Assembly (NCBI RefSeq): GCF_000687535.1
Contig: NZ_JHWC01000001.1
Location: forward strand, 233,686 to 297,685
Origin: Helicobacter rodentium ATCC 700285
GTDB taxonomy: Bacteria > Campylobacterota > Campylobacteria > Campylobacterales > Helicobacteraceae
DNA: 64,000 bases
Reading direction: 5' to 3'
Every line of letters begins with the position of its first letter. Position 1 is the stretch's first letter. This document shows positions 28,990 to 37,368 of this stretch, in pieces. The notes below the pieces were generated by a model. It searched no databases. It saw only the letters and a program-made list of their open reading frames with translations, and had not been told where the DNA came from. A program made the position numbers and the translations under genes.

Positions 28990-29347
28990 AAATCTATAAT
29001 CTTGCATTGCTTTAGGTTTTTGTTTTGTCATTGCGAGAATGCGTAGCATTCGTGGCAATCTATAATCGTGCGTATCCAAGATTTTACAATGGAATCCCTA
29101 AAGCAGTTCTGTATTATGGATTGCTTCACTGCGTTCGCAATGACGAGGTGGCTGACTTTCTGTCATTGCAAGAATGCGTAGCATTCGGGACAATCTATAA
29201 TGTAGAATCTATTTGTAAGGATTCCATTGTTGAATCTAATTTTTTGCTTGATTATGGATTGCTTCGTCATTTCATTCCTCGCAATGACGCAGTGATAGCA
29301 TCTTGGTTTGCAAGATTATAGATTGCTTCACTAGAATTTGCAAGGAC
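28990..29347. repeat. Cluster of five dispersed hairpin repeats
   Basis: The 505-base spacer 28885-29389 holds no convincing gene. It carries copies of a GTCATTGC...GCAATCTATAAT unit at 29027-29066, 29113-29144 (inverted), 29162-29201, 29251-29288 (inverted) and 29315-29347 (inverted), plus a fragment at ~28990. The first has a clean hairpin: GAATGC/GCATTC inside ATTGC/GCAAT. An inverted plus a direct copy at 29112-29201 forms a 90-base element with nearly perfect 11-base terminal inverted repeats. Related copies lie at 36971-37215 and 63576-63619. No transposase is visible. Confidence 0.8.
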
Positions 29348-29389
29348 GCGGTGGTGTTTTAGAATGCAAAACTTAGACTACTTACGATT

Positions 29390-31519
29390 CTATGAATGCA
29401 GAATCACACCTGCAATCATAGAACCAAACAAAGCAACAATATAAGCACTCACGCTTGTTAAGAGAAACAAAAAAACAATATATTTTAATCCTCCTGCCTC
29501 TTTGCCAAATACCATTGTTGCAGCCAAGCAAGGATTATAAATCATTATAAAAAGAATAAAAGCAATGGCTGTCTGTAACGGAATAACGCTTTTAATCACT
29601 TGCATTAAGTTTTCGCTCCCTTCATCCACTTCACTACCAAGCGAATAAAGCACACCCATAGTAGAAATCACAACCTCTTTAGCTGCCAATCCACTAAGAA
29701 GTGAAACGCTCATTTTCCAATCAAAGCCCAATGGAGCAAAAATTGGCTCAATAAGTTTGCCTGTTTGTCCTAAATAGCTATTTTCAATCAAAGATTCCTC
29801 CAACGCAAAGGCGAGATTCTCTTTTTGCTTCTCATTGAGAGCTTGCTCTATTTTTGTCTCATAGGATTCCTTTGTATCCTCTTGTGCGGGATAAGAACTT
29901 GCAAACCATACCAAAATAGAAGCTGCTAAGATAAAGGTTCCTGCTTTTTTCAGATACATTTTTGCTTTAGTATAAATCGCAAACCATACTAACCTCCAAT
30001 TTGGCATACGATATTTTGGCATTTCCATAACAAATGGTTCATCTGGACCCTTAAAAGCAGTTAGGCGCAAAATTTTTGCCATTACAAGCCCAAGCATTGC
30101 CCCTAAAATATAGATTCCAAAAAGCCAATTTCCTGCTTGTTGCGCTGGAAAAAATGCACCAACAAACAGCACATACACAGGGAGTCTTGCACCACAACTC
30201 ATAAAATTAATAATAAAAAGCGTCAATAATCTATCTTTGCGACTTTTCAAAGTTCTTGTTGCCATAAAAGCCGGAACAGAACAACCAAAACCTGTAACAA
30301 GCGGAATAAAGCTTTTTCCGTGCAAACCAAACTTATGAAAGAACCCATCTAGCAAAAAAGCAACGCGAGACATATAACCTGTTGTCTCCAACAATGCGAT
30401 TCCAAAAAACAAAATTACGATATTTGGCAAAAACAAAACAACTGCCCCTACACCACCCACAATCCCATCAGCTAACAAAGAAGCGAGAGCTTCACTGCTG
30501 ACATTGTCTTTAATTAAACCTCCAAACCAATTAAAAAAATCCTCAATCATATCCATAGGCAATGCACCAAGCGTAAAGGTAAGCTGGAATAATGCCCACA
30601 TAAAAAATAAAAAAATGGGAATCCCTGCATATTTGTTGATAAGAATCTTATCAATACTATGCGTATAGCCTTGCTTCTCTTTTCCCTCATAGCGCACAGT
30701 TTCAGTTATCAAACCTTGCACAAACGCATTTAAATCTTCCAAAAAAATCTCTTTATTTGAAGGGGTATCATAAATTGTATAAAGAGTATTTAAAGAGTCT
30801 TGCAGCTTTTGAGATAACTCCATCCAAATGGGTTTTTTGTGTAGAATCTGAAAAGTTTTTTCATCTTGCTTAAGTAGCAAAATAGCAATTTGACGCGCAT
30901 TTAAGTGGAGCAATTCCAAACTCGCATCTTTTTTGCTTTTTATAAACTCCTCTAAATGTAGAATTTCTGCCTCAATCGCATTGCTATAAATGCGTTTATT
31001 GGTACTTTGTCCCCTTTCATAAGTCTGAACAATAGTGTCTAATAGAGCTTCTAAATTTTCCTTTGTATGAGCAGAAACTTGCACACTTGGAATCCCTAAC
31101 AACTCGCTCAAAGCCTTTACATTAATTTTAACACCCTCTTTTCGTGCTTCATCACTCATATTAAGAACTAAAATCATCTTTTTTTGCATTTCAAGCAATT
31201 GAGCACTCAAAAGCAAATTACGCTCCAAATTTGTAGAATCTGCAACATTGACAATCAAATCATAATCATCGGATTCCACAAAATGCTTCGTAATTTTTTC
31301 TTCCTCTGAATAACCATAAAGCGAGTAAGTTCCGGGTAAATCTATAATTTGCAATAAGTAATCTTTATAAGTAGTGTTTGCTTGAGCTTTCTCCACCGTT
31401 ACACCCGGAAAATTCCCTACTTTCATAGTAGAATTGCAAAGCGTATTAATCAAAAGACTCTTGCCAACATTAGGCTGACCCACAAGGGCAATTTTAATTA
31501 TTTTTGTCTGTTTTTCCAT
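29390..31519 (-). CDS. feoB: FeoB, ferrous iron transporter with GTPase domain
   Basis: A 709-residue protein. The N-terminal G domain shows G1 GQPNVGKS, G3 DLPGTYSL and G4 NMSD, followed by a helical regulatory (GDI) region. A membrane domain with about ten helices contains the two gate motifs, around GFGCSVPAFMATRTL and LSGLAAKEVVISTM. It imports Fe2+ across the inner membrane. The ATG directly abuts the feoA stop. A Fur-box candidate precedes feoA. Confidence 0.96.
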   Translation of the reverse strand: MEKQTKIIKIALVGQPNVGKSLLINTLCNSTMKVGNFPGVTVEKAQANTTYKDYLLQIIDLPGTYSLYGYSEEEKITKHFVESDDYDLIVNVADSTNLERNLLLSAQLLEMQKKMILVLNMSDEARKEGVKINVKALSELLGIPSVQVSAHTKENLEALLDTIVQTYERGQSTNKRIYSNAIEAEILHLEEFIKSKKDASLELLHLNARQIAILLLKQDEKTFQILHKKPIWMELSQKLQDSLNTLYTIYDTPSNKEIFLEDLNAFVQGLITETVRYEGKEKQGYTHSIDKILINKYAGIPIFLFFMWALFQLTFTLGALPMDMIEDFFNWFGGLIKDNVSSEALASLLADGIVGGVGAVVLFLPNIVILFFGIALLETTGYMSRVAFLLDGFFHKFGLHGKSFIPLVTGFGCSVPAFMATRTLKSRKDRLLTLFIINFMSCGARLPVYVLFVGAFFPAQQAGNWLFGIYILGAMLGLVMAKILRLTAFKGPDEPFVMEMPKYRMPNWRLVWFAIYTKAKMYLKKAGTFILAASILVWFASSYPAQEDTKESYETKIEQALNEKQKENLAFALEESLIENSYLGQTGKLIEPIFAPLGFDWKMSVSLLSGLAAKEVVISTMGVLYSLGSEVDEGSENLMQVIKSVIPLQTAIAFILFIMIYNPCLAATMVFGKEAGGLKYIVFLFLLTSVSAYIVALFGSMIAGVILHS

Positions 31520-31750
31520 TTATCTTTCTAACCTTTCTACTTCAATCGCATTTGCCTCGTCTGCCCTCAAAACAATACAATTTCTATCAAGCTCAACCAA
31601 AATTGTAGAACCGCCAAGAGAAGTTTCAATTTTTTTAATTTGCTTTGCTTTAGAGATTCCAAAGCTAAAAAATCTATCACGCAACTGCTCATCTACTTTC
31701 AAATGTGTAATTACGCCACATTCTCCATCTTTTAAAGCATTAATGGTCAT
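31520..31750 (-). CDS. feoA: FeoA, SH3-like accessory protein of ferrous iron transport
   Basis: A 76-residue single-domain FeoA protein with the expected pattern: CGVITHLKVDEQLRDRFFSF, then FGISKAKQIKKIETSLGGS and a C-terminal RADEANAIEVE. It interacts with FeoB and is needed for iron uptake in other bacteria. It ends immediately before the feoB ATG. Length is typical. Confidence 0.9.
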   Translation of the reverse strand: MTINALKDGECGVITHLKVDEQLRDRFFSFGISKAKQIKKIETSLGGSTILVELDRNCIVLRADEANAIEVERLER

Positions 31751-31811
31751 TTCTGACTCCTCAATTATTTAAGTTTTAGAATTTTAGCTTTTAGAAATTT
31801 AAAATAATATT

Positions 31812-31830
31812 AAAATTGATTATCATTTTA
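31812..31830 (-). promoter_or_regulatory. Fur-box candidate upstream of feoAB
   Basis: On the minus strand TAAAATGATAATCAATTTT matches the 19-base Fur consensus at about 14 positions, with the central GATAATC intact. It lies roughly 60-80 bases ahead of the feoA start, a repressor-compatible position. Iron-dependent control is expected for feo genes. The exact promoter was not identified. Confidence 0.5.
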
Positions 31831-31925
31831 TATGATAGCTTTGGTGAGGCACACAATAAATATTTTTTAGCAAAACTAGCTGTCATCTCACTTGGATTTT
31901 TATGAAATATTTATATGGATTGCTT

Positions 31926-32480
31926 TTAGTTTTCCGCCCATTCTAAAATGGTATTTTTTTGAGAGATAAAATTATCAAAATGATGCGAGCCGCCCTCTTC
32001 AATGATAAGTTTAGAATCTTTAAATTTTTGTGCGGCGATTCTATAATCTAACACTTGGTCTCCACTTTGCAAAAGCACACAATAAAGCTCTGGAGTGATA
32101 GAATCCACAAAATATTTTTTCAAACTTTCTACCAAATTCAAACTCCAAAAAAATGAAGTGTTATTGTAAGAAACATTCACTTGTCCAATCGCGGGTAATA
32201 GTGTTTTATAGGCATTTATCACAGGATTAACCAAAACAGCTTTAATCGCATACTTTTCTGCTAAATAAGTCGCATAATAACCACCAAGCGAACTACCAAT
32301 AAGGCAAAGATTCTGTGCGCCATACTTTTTTATTAATCCTTCTGCACACGCAATCGCTAAATCTGGAACATAAGAGAGGCTTGGAGTAAGAGAGTCGGGT
32401 GCAAAGGAAGCAATCTGCTTCCCCTTGTAACACAGCCCAACACTGCGGAATCCGTGTAGATACAACAACACCTTTTGCAT
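31926..32480 (-). CDS. YqiA/YcfP-family alpha/beta hydrolase (esterase)
   Basis: A 184-residue hydrolase. LYLHGFRS is the oxyanion region, the nucleophile elbow is GSSLGGYYATYLAEKY, the acid is probably in SGDQVLDYR, and the histidine is in GSHHFDNF. This matches the compact YqiA esterase family. The substrate is unknown. It starts at the tpx stop (one-base overlap), so it is co-expressed with the peroxidase. Confidence 0.85.
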   Translation of the reverse strand: MQKVLLYLHGFRSVGLCYKGKQIASFAPDSLTPSLSYVPDLAIACAEGLIKKYGAQNLCLIGSSLGGYYATYLAEKYAIKAVLVNPVINAYKTLLPAIGQVNVSYNNTSFFWSLNLVESLKKYFVDSITPELYCVLLQSGDQVLDYRIAAQKFKDSKLIIEEGGSHHFDNFISQKNTILEWAEN

Positions 32481-32974
32481 TATTTTACTGCGTTTAATGC
32501 AGCATCATAGTTGGGTTCTGTTGTGATTTCACTCACGATTTCTTTATGCACAACTTCACCATTAGGATTCACAACAAACACAGCGCGTGTTAATAGTCCT
32601 TGCAATGGAGAATCTGCCAAGATAACACCATAGGCATTTCCAAATTCTTTGTTTCTAAAATCGCTCAATGCCACAACATTTTTAATTCCCTCTGTGGAGC
32701 AGAATCTACCTTGTGCGAAAGGTAAATCCAAAGAGACCACAAACACTTCTGTGTTTGGCAATGAAGCCGCTTTTTCGTTAAATTTGCGTGTTTGTGTTGC
32801 GCAAACACCTGTATCCAATGAAGGCACAACATTAATCACTTGATATTTGCCACTTGCTCCACCGACACTTTTTAAGCTTAAATCACCTGCGACTAAATCC
32901 ACTTTAGGAGCTTTATCTCCGACTTTAACTTCTTTTCCTGCAAGAGTTACTGCATTTCCTTTAAAAGTTGCCAT
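32480..32974 (-). CDS. tpx: Thiol peroxidase
   Basis: A 164-residue atypical two-cysteine peroxiredoxin that reduces lipid and hydrogen peroxides. The peroxidatic cysteine is in VPSLDTGVCATQTRKF (about residue 60). The resolving cysteine is in QGRFCSTEG (about residue 94). Both are present, so the enzyme should be active with thioredoxin. Length is standard. Confidence 0.96.
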   Translation of the reverse strand: MATFKGNAVTLAGKEVKVGDKAPKVDLVAGDLSLKSVGGASGKYQVINVVPSLDTGVCATQTRKFNEKAASLPNTEVFVVSLDLPFAQGRFCSTEGIKNVVALSDFRNKEFGNAYGVILADSPLQGLLTRAVFVVNPNGEVVHKEIVSEITTEPNYDAALNAVK

Positions 32975-33037
32975 ATTATTTCCTTTATCATTTAAATATA
33001 AAACAATGAATTTTAAGCATAAAAACTTAAATTATAC

Positions 33038-34063
33038 TTAAAATGTTGTCATTCTAGGTTTTGTTTGCAGAGTATCCAACGAACTAAATTCTTTGTTATG
33101 GTAAGACTCCACCGCTACGCGTCCAATCATCGCCGCATTATCCGAGCAAAACTCCAAAGGAGCTAAAAGAAGTTGCACTCCATAAAAGTTACACATTTCT
33201 AAAATACGATTCCGCAAGGCTAGATTTGCACTCGCTCCGCCCACGATTCCAAAATACTTCCATTGCGTAACACTTGTTGCATTCTTTTCAAAAAAGATTT
33301 TACATTTTTGCATAATGTGTGTAATGGCACTTTCTTGAAAAGAGGCGCATAAATTTTCCTTAAAAGACTCGCTTAAGATTCCATTCTCTGCCTTTTCGCT
33401 CTCAATTTGTAGCCTCACCGCATTTTTAAGCCCTGAAAAGCTAAAGGCAAATTGTTTTTTGTTTTTCAATGGAATCGGAAGTGTGAAAAAATCCCTCAAA
33501 CCCTTTTTTGCATACGATTCCACAATCGGACCTCCCGGATAACCAAGATTCAGCATTTTTGCTACCTTATCAAAACTCTCTCCAAAGCTATCATCTAGGC
33601 TTTGTGCGCAAATGCGAATATCGTGGAATCCCTTTGCCTCAAGCAACATTGTGTGTCCGCCAGAGACTAGCAAAACCCCTAGAGGAAAAATCGCAGCGGA
33701 TTCCAAAAACAAAGAATACAAATGCCCCTTTAAATGATTCACACCAATCAAAGGCACATTAAGCGCGTATGCAAGGGTTTTTGCCATCATCACGCCCTCT
33801 AACAATGTTACATTCAATCCCGGCTCGGTGGTTACCGCAATTGCTTGAACATCTTTTAAATAAGTTTTAGTTTTTTCTAGGATTAAAGGCAGAGTTTCTG
33901 CGTGCAGACGACTTGCAAGTTCTGGCACAACACCGCCAAAACAGCTATGATTTTTTTCCTGTGAGACTTTTTGATGAAAGATTAATTGTTTAGAATCTAT
34001 TTGAGTGAGCGCAATGGAGCTATCATCGCAACTACTCTCAATGCTTAAAATCAACCCACCCAA
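33038..34063 (-). CDS. tsaD: TsaD, tRNA N6-threonylcarbamoyladenosine transferase subunit
   Basis: A 341-residue Kae1/TsaD protein that transfers the threonylcarbamoyl group onto A37 of ANN-decoding tRNAs. The N-terminus ILSIESSCDDSSIAL is the ATP-binding fold. The metal-binding histidines are in GVNHLKGHLYS. VSGGHTMLLEAKG and NLGYPGGPIVES are further hallmarks. Near-normal length. It lies 63 bases upstream of tpx on the same strand, so they may be co-transcribed. Confidence 0.96.
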   Translation of the reverse strand: MGGLILSIESSCDDSSIALTQIDSKQLIFHQKVSQEKNHSCFGGVVPELASRLHAETLPLILEKTKTYLKDVQAIAVTTEPGLNVTLLEGVMMAKTLAYALNVPLIGVNHLKGHLYSLFLESAAIFPLGVLLVSGGHTMLLEAKGFHDIRICAQSLDDSFGESFDKVAKMLNLGYPGGPIVESYAKKGLRDFFTLPIPLKNKKQFAFSFSGLKNAVRLQIESEKAENGILSESFKENLCASFQESAITHIMQKCKIFFEKNATSVTQWKYFGIVGGASANLALRNRILEMCNFYGVQLLLAPLEFCSDNAAMIGRVAVESYHNKEFSSLDTLQTKPRMTTF

Positions 34064-34079
34064 TAGAATCCCTTTTAAT

Positions 34080-34709
34080 TTAAGCGTTTTGTTCTAAAAC
34101 ATTCACGCCTAAACTCGCTAATTTTTTATCTACTTTTTCCAATGCTTTTTCCAATGTTTCTTTACTAATATCCGGCAAATTACCACCCCAAGCCTTTTCT
34201 GCTTGATTGTAACCTCTTAGGATTCCCTCTCGTCCTGCTTTTAGCTTCTCTACATCATCGCCCGCTCCTGCTAGGACGAAATCTGCGATTCTATCTGAAG
34301 TTTTTGCAACCCCAAAGAATCCGTCCTCTGCAATCAAAGCCTTTGCTTCATCTTGTGATAATTCTTGAATGGGTTTGCCCTCATAGCCAATAGATTTTAA
34401 ATCCAAGCCATTTAAAATGTCATTCAATTTGAAAGGGTTATCCATCGCGCTTGTATTAAGCCCAAAAAGCCCATTTTGTGAAGAAAAATTCGTCTCACTT
34501 GAAATCGTGATATTCATTTGGAATTGCACAACATAACCTGTCATTAGGGATTTTGCATCAACCTTGGACGCAGCTTCTTGGATATTTTTATTTCTATCCT
34601 CTGCGGAAGTTTCGCTTTTTTTAAGTGGATTAGAACTCATTGCGCTTTGCAAATCATTTGCATACTCAAAACTACTTTTTGTAGAACTAACAGAAACATT
34701 TATTGCCAT
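34080..34709 (-). CDS. Conserved-looking soluble protein of unknown function
   Basis: A 209-residue protein without signal or membrane helices. The first ~45 residues are serine-rich and polar (SSTKSSFEYANDLQSAMSSN). The middle is acidic. The C-terminal half holds GREGILRGYNQAEKAWGGNL and then a short coiled-coil-like helix. A similar GYNQAEKAWGG stretch occurs, to my memory, in Campylobacterota proteins loosely annotated as hydrogenase-4 component G. No hydrogenase genes are nearby, so I do not adopt that name. Strong AAGGAGGG ribosome site. Confidence 0.8.
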   Translation of the reverse strand: MAINVSVSSTKSSFEYANDLQSAMSSNPLKKSETSAEDRNKNIQEAASKVDAKSLMTGYVVQFQMNITISSETNFSSQNGLFGLNTSAMDNPFKLNDILNGLDLKSIGYEGKPIQELSQDEAKALIAEDGFFGVAKTSDRIADFVLAGAGDDVEKLKAGREGILRGYNQAEKAWGGNLPDISKETLEKALEKVDKKLASLGVNVLEQNA

Positions 34710-34773
34710 ATTGCCCTCCTTGACAAAAATTTATGTAATAATATCGTCAATTTTTTTAAAAAGAGTATAGAGA

Positions 34774-35832
34774 ATGAAAAAATTTTACGCAGAATGGGAA
34801 AAACAAGATGGAATCCTACTTTCTTTTCCGCACGAAAATTCCGATTGGAATCCGTATTTAAAGGAAGTAAGGCAAGTTTATTGCGCGGTTATTGTAGAGA
34901 TTTTAAAAGTAGAATCTTGCCTTTTAGTTTGCAAAGACAAAAAAGAAACATTAGAGATTCTTGAATCTTATTGCGTGGCGCATAATGTGGATTTTGGGAT
35001 TTTAGAGCATTTGTATTGCATAGAGATTCCAAGCAACGATACTTGGGCGCGGGATTTTGGTGGAATCACAATCGCTAAAAAAGGCAAAAATTGCGTGTTG
35101 GATTATGGATTTAATGGTTGGGGATTAAAATTTGCTTCCAACTTTGATAATCAAATCACACAAAAATTGCACAAATTAGGAATCCTAAAGCGCGTCCAAA
35201 CCAAAAAGTTAATTTTGGAGGGCGGTAGCATAGAGAGCAATGGCGAGGGGCTAATGCTAACCAACACACAATGCCTAATGGAAGCGAATCGGAATCCCTT
35301 TTACACACAAAAACAGCTAGAAAAAATCTTAAAAAAAGATTTGGGGATTCAAAAGGTTCTATGGCTAAATTCAGGCTATTTAAGCGGCGATGACACGGAT
35401 AGCCATATTGATACTTTGGCGCGTTTTGTGGATAAAGATACAATTGTTTATGTGGGCTGTGCAAACCAAGAGGACGAGCATTACCCTGCACTTTTGAAAA
35501 TGAAGCAAGAATTACAAGCATTGCGGAATCTTAAGGGTAAGCCTTTTAATCTTGTGGAATTGCCCTTTGTTAGCCCAAAATACTATGATAGTGAGCGGCT
35601 TCCTGCAACTTATGCGAATTTCTTGTTTTTAAACGGGGTGATTTTGCTACCCATTTACAACGATTCTAACGACACACTTGCCCTAGAGATTCTACAAAAG
35701 GCTTGTCCAAAACACAAAATTATCCCCATAGATTGTTCTATTTTAATAAGGCAACACGGGAGTTTGCACTGCATTAGTATGCAATTCCCTAAAAATACAT
35801 TAAATTTCAAAGCACTACAAACTCTCAAGTAA
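34774..35832 (+). CDS. aguA: Agmatine deiminase
   Basis: A 352-residue enzyme of the guanidino-group modifying fold, converting agmatine to N-carbamoylputrescine. Key motifs are NDTWARDFGGI, ILEGGSIESNGEGLML, SGDDTDSHIDTLARF and the catalytic cysteine in RQHGSLHCISMQFP near the C-terminus. All expected catalytic residues appear present. It feeds putrescine to the NspC spermidine route. It diverges from the hypothetical gene to its left. Confidence 0.92.
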   Translation: MKKFYAEWEKQDGILLSFPHENSDWNPYLKEVRQVYCAVIVEILKVESCLLVCKDKKETLEILESYCVAHNVDFGILEHLYCIEIPSNDTWARDFGGITIAKKGKNCVLDYGFNGWGLKFASNFDNQITQKLHKLGILKRVQTKKLILEGGSIESNGEGLMLTNTQCLMEANRNPFYTQKQLEKILKKDLGIQKVLWLNSGYLSGDDTDSHIDTLARFVDKDTIVYVGCANQEDEHYPALLKMKQELQALRNLKGKPFNLVELPFVSPKYYDSERLPATYANFLFLNGVILLPIYNDSNDTLALEILQKACPKHKIIPIDCSILIRQHGSLHCISMQFPKNTLNFKALQTLK

Positions 35833-35850
35833 CTTTAAGCTTCTTAAAGT
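35832..35850 (+). terminator. Short perfect hairpin after aguA
   Basis: ACTTTAAG and CTTAAAGT are perfect 8-base arms around a three-base loop, starting at the last base of the aguA stop. No T tract follows; instead the tRNA -10 element abuts it. It could be a weak terminator or an operator over the tRNA promoter. Confidence 0.4.
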
Positions 35851-35855
35851 ATAAT
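35850..35855 (+). promoter_or_regulatory. -10 element of the tRNA-Leu promoter
   Basis: TATAAT lies 16 bases ahead of the mature tRNA 5' end. It overlaps the last base of the aguA hairpin by one. Confidence 0.5.
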
Positions 35856-35870
35856 TTCGCCCTAGCTTTA

Positions 35871-35955
35871 GCGGAAATGGCGAAATTGGCAGACGCACCA
35901 GACTTAGGATCTGGCGCCGCAAGGCGTGGAGGTTCAAGTCCTCTTTTCCGCACCA
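35871..35955 (+). tRNA. tRNA-Leu (anticodon UAG)
   Basis: An 85-base class II tRNA. Acceptor GCGGAAA pairs with TTTCCGC, followed by discriminator A and encoded CCA. The anticodon stem is CCAGA/TCTGG around loop CTTAGGA, giving anticodon TAG. The long variable arm CGCCGCAAGGCG is typical of leucine tRNA, and the T arm GAGGTTCAAGTCCTC is intact. No terminator is seen before the downstream methyltransferase start 23 bases later. Confidence 0.97.
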
Positions 35956-35978
35956 TTTCATCATACAAAGAATTCAAA

Positions 35979-36942
35979 ATGCAACATCAAGAATCCACTT
36001 TACAAGAATTACTACAAACTTTAATCAATCAAACCAAAACAACACATCAACTACAAAATCAAATCCTAATGTCTAATTGCATCGCAAATGCTAAAATCCC
36101 CAAAAAAGACAAGCAACTTCTCCTACTCTTGCTTCAAGATAGAGATAGAAATTATCTAAGAATCAATCACAACCCACAAGTTTTTGAAAGAATTACACAA
36201 TATTTGGAATTGCTCCGCCCCGTGAAAGTTGCGCGGGATTCCTTAGTGAGAATCGGTGGCAAAAATGATGGTGGCTATGTAATGAGCAAAATACATTTAA
36301 AAATGGGGGGGGGGGGCAAATAGCCCATATTTAAAGAATCCAAAAGCAATTTCTCTAGGGGTTTCTGATTATTCCCCTTGGGATTGGGAAATGGCGGAGC
36401 TTGGTTACCAAGTGATTGAATATGACGGAAGCATTGAGAAATCCCCCTACACTCACCCAAACATTACATTCCATAAAAAATTTGTCGGATTGCACGATGA
36501 GGATTCCACCATTACTTTAAAATCCCTTCTTCAAGACAATAAGCTAGACAAAACCCAAGCAAATATTTTACAAATTGATATTGAAAATGCCGAATGGGAA
36601 ATGCTAGAGGGAATAGAAATTGGAATCCTTGCGGAGTTTTTCACACAAGTGATTTTTGAATTTCACGGCTGCAATCCCGAAGAGGAACAAGGCTTTCATC
36701 AAAGAATCACACAACTTAAACGTTTAAATGAATTTTTCTGCCCTATTCACCTACACTTTAACAATCACGGAAAAATCTTTTATTCGCAAGGCTTATTCTT
36801 TAGCACTTCTATTGAAGTAAGCTACTTAAACCAAAAATTCATTGCCGATAAAACCAAAAGGATTAGTGAAGGAGTTTTAGAAAATTTAGACACCCCCACT
36901 TGGATAAGCAATCCAGAGATTCCAATTCGTTTCAAAAAATAA
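35979..36942 (+). CDS. FkbM-like methyltransferase, phase-variable and currently frameshifted by a 12-G tract
   Basis: The N-terminal part (114 codons, stop at 36321-36323) ends just after a run of 12 G at 36305-36316. It contains VRIGGKNDGGYVM, an SAM-fold entry typical of FkbM-like enzymes. The continuation in another frame reads ISLGVSDYSPWDWEMAELGY, then NILQIDIENAEWEMLEGI and a normal C-terminus ending at 36942. With 11 G (or 14) the frames join into about 320 residues. As written the gene is OFF. Such genes usually modify surface glycans; the target is unknown. The ribosome site is weak, and the gene probably depends on read-through from the tRNA promoter. Confidence 0.85.
36305..36316 (+). 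repeat. Homopolymeric G12 tract, slippage site
   Basis: Twelve consecutive G, far longer than expected by chance in AT-rich DNA. Eleven or fourteen G restore the methyltransferase frame. Thirteen reads into a stop within a few codons (…CAT ATT TAA). Poly-G tracts of this size are the standard contingency-locus mechanism in Campylobacter and Helicobacter. Confidence 0.9.
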
Positions 36943-36970
36943 ACTTGGAATCTTTAAGGGCAAGATTCTA

Positions 36971-37047
36971 TATTATAGATTGAATGACTGCGTGGGATTC
37001 ATCATTGCAAGAAGTGAGCAAAGTAAATGACGAAGCAATCTATAATA
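36971..37047. repeat. 77-base MITE-like element with perfect 12-base terminal inverted repeats
   Basis: TATTATAGATTG at 36971-36982 and CAATCTATAATA at 37036-37047 are perfect inverted termini. The interior contains an inverted ATGACTGCG and a direct CATTGCAAG half from the same repeat family seen at 29027-29347. It lies just after the phase-variable gene. No coding capacity. Confidence 0.7.
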
Positions 37048-37111
37048 TTAAATAAAGAAAAATATTGCAATGGAATCTTTGTTTGGAATTGTAAAGTTTA
37101 ATGTATGCAAG

Positions 37112-37215
37112 ATTATAGATTACCACGACTTCTTGCGAAGTTTTGCAATGACGAGGTGGAGGAATCGTTGGTGCGCTAAATTATAGATTACTTCGGGCAA
37201 ATCCCTTACAATGAC
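37112..37215 (-). repeat. Two further copies of the hairpin repeat
   Basis: Read on the minus strand, 37152-37112 has ATTGC/GTAAT enclosing ACTTC-GCAA-GAAGT, a five-base stem with a GNRA-type loop. 37215-37180 has a shorter GGG/CCC stem. Both keep the GTCATTG...AATCTATAAT frame. The rest of the 426-base spacer 36943-37368 shows no gene. Confidence 0.7.
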
Positions 37216-37368
37216 AAAGTGGAGACACAATAACAAGGTAGCAATATATCATTGCAAAAATCGCTTAGCTTTTCGCCATACATCACATTAATAATTCATC
37301 TACACTTGCAAACCCATAATCAAAGCAAATTCAACAATAAAATCTTATCAATTATTAAGCGCGTAAAA

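Noticed and set aside
29025..29321. 98-codon open frame in the spacer after yejF
   Set aside because: It is made of hairpin-repeat copies read through (repeated ECVAF.AIYN and GLL..RND stretches) with no ribosome site.
28885..29389. CRISPR array
   Set aside because: Repeat copies vary, occur in both orientations and have irregular spacing; no cas genes nearby.
35877..35978. Possible protein start MAKLADAPDLGSGAARRGG
   Set aside because: This is the tRNA-Leu gene translated; the methyltransferase starts after it at 35979.
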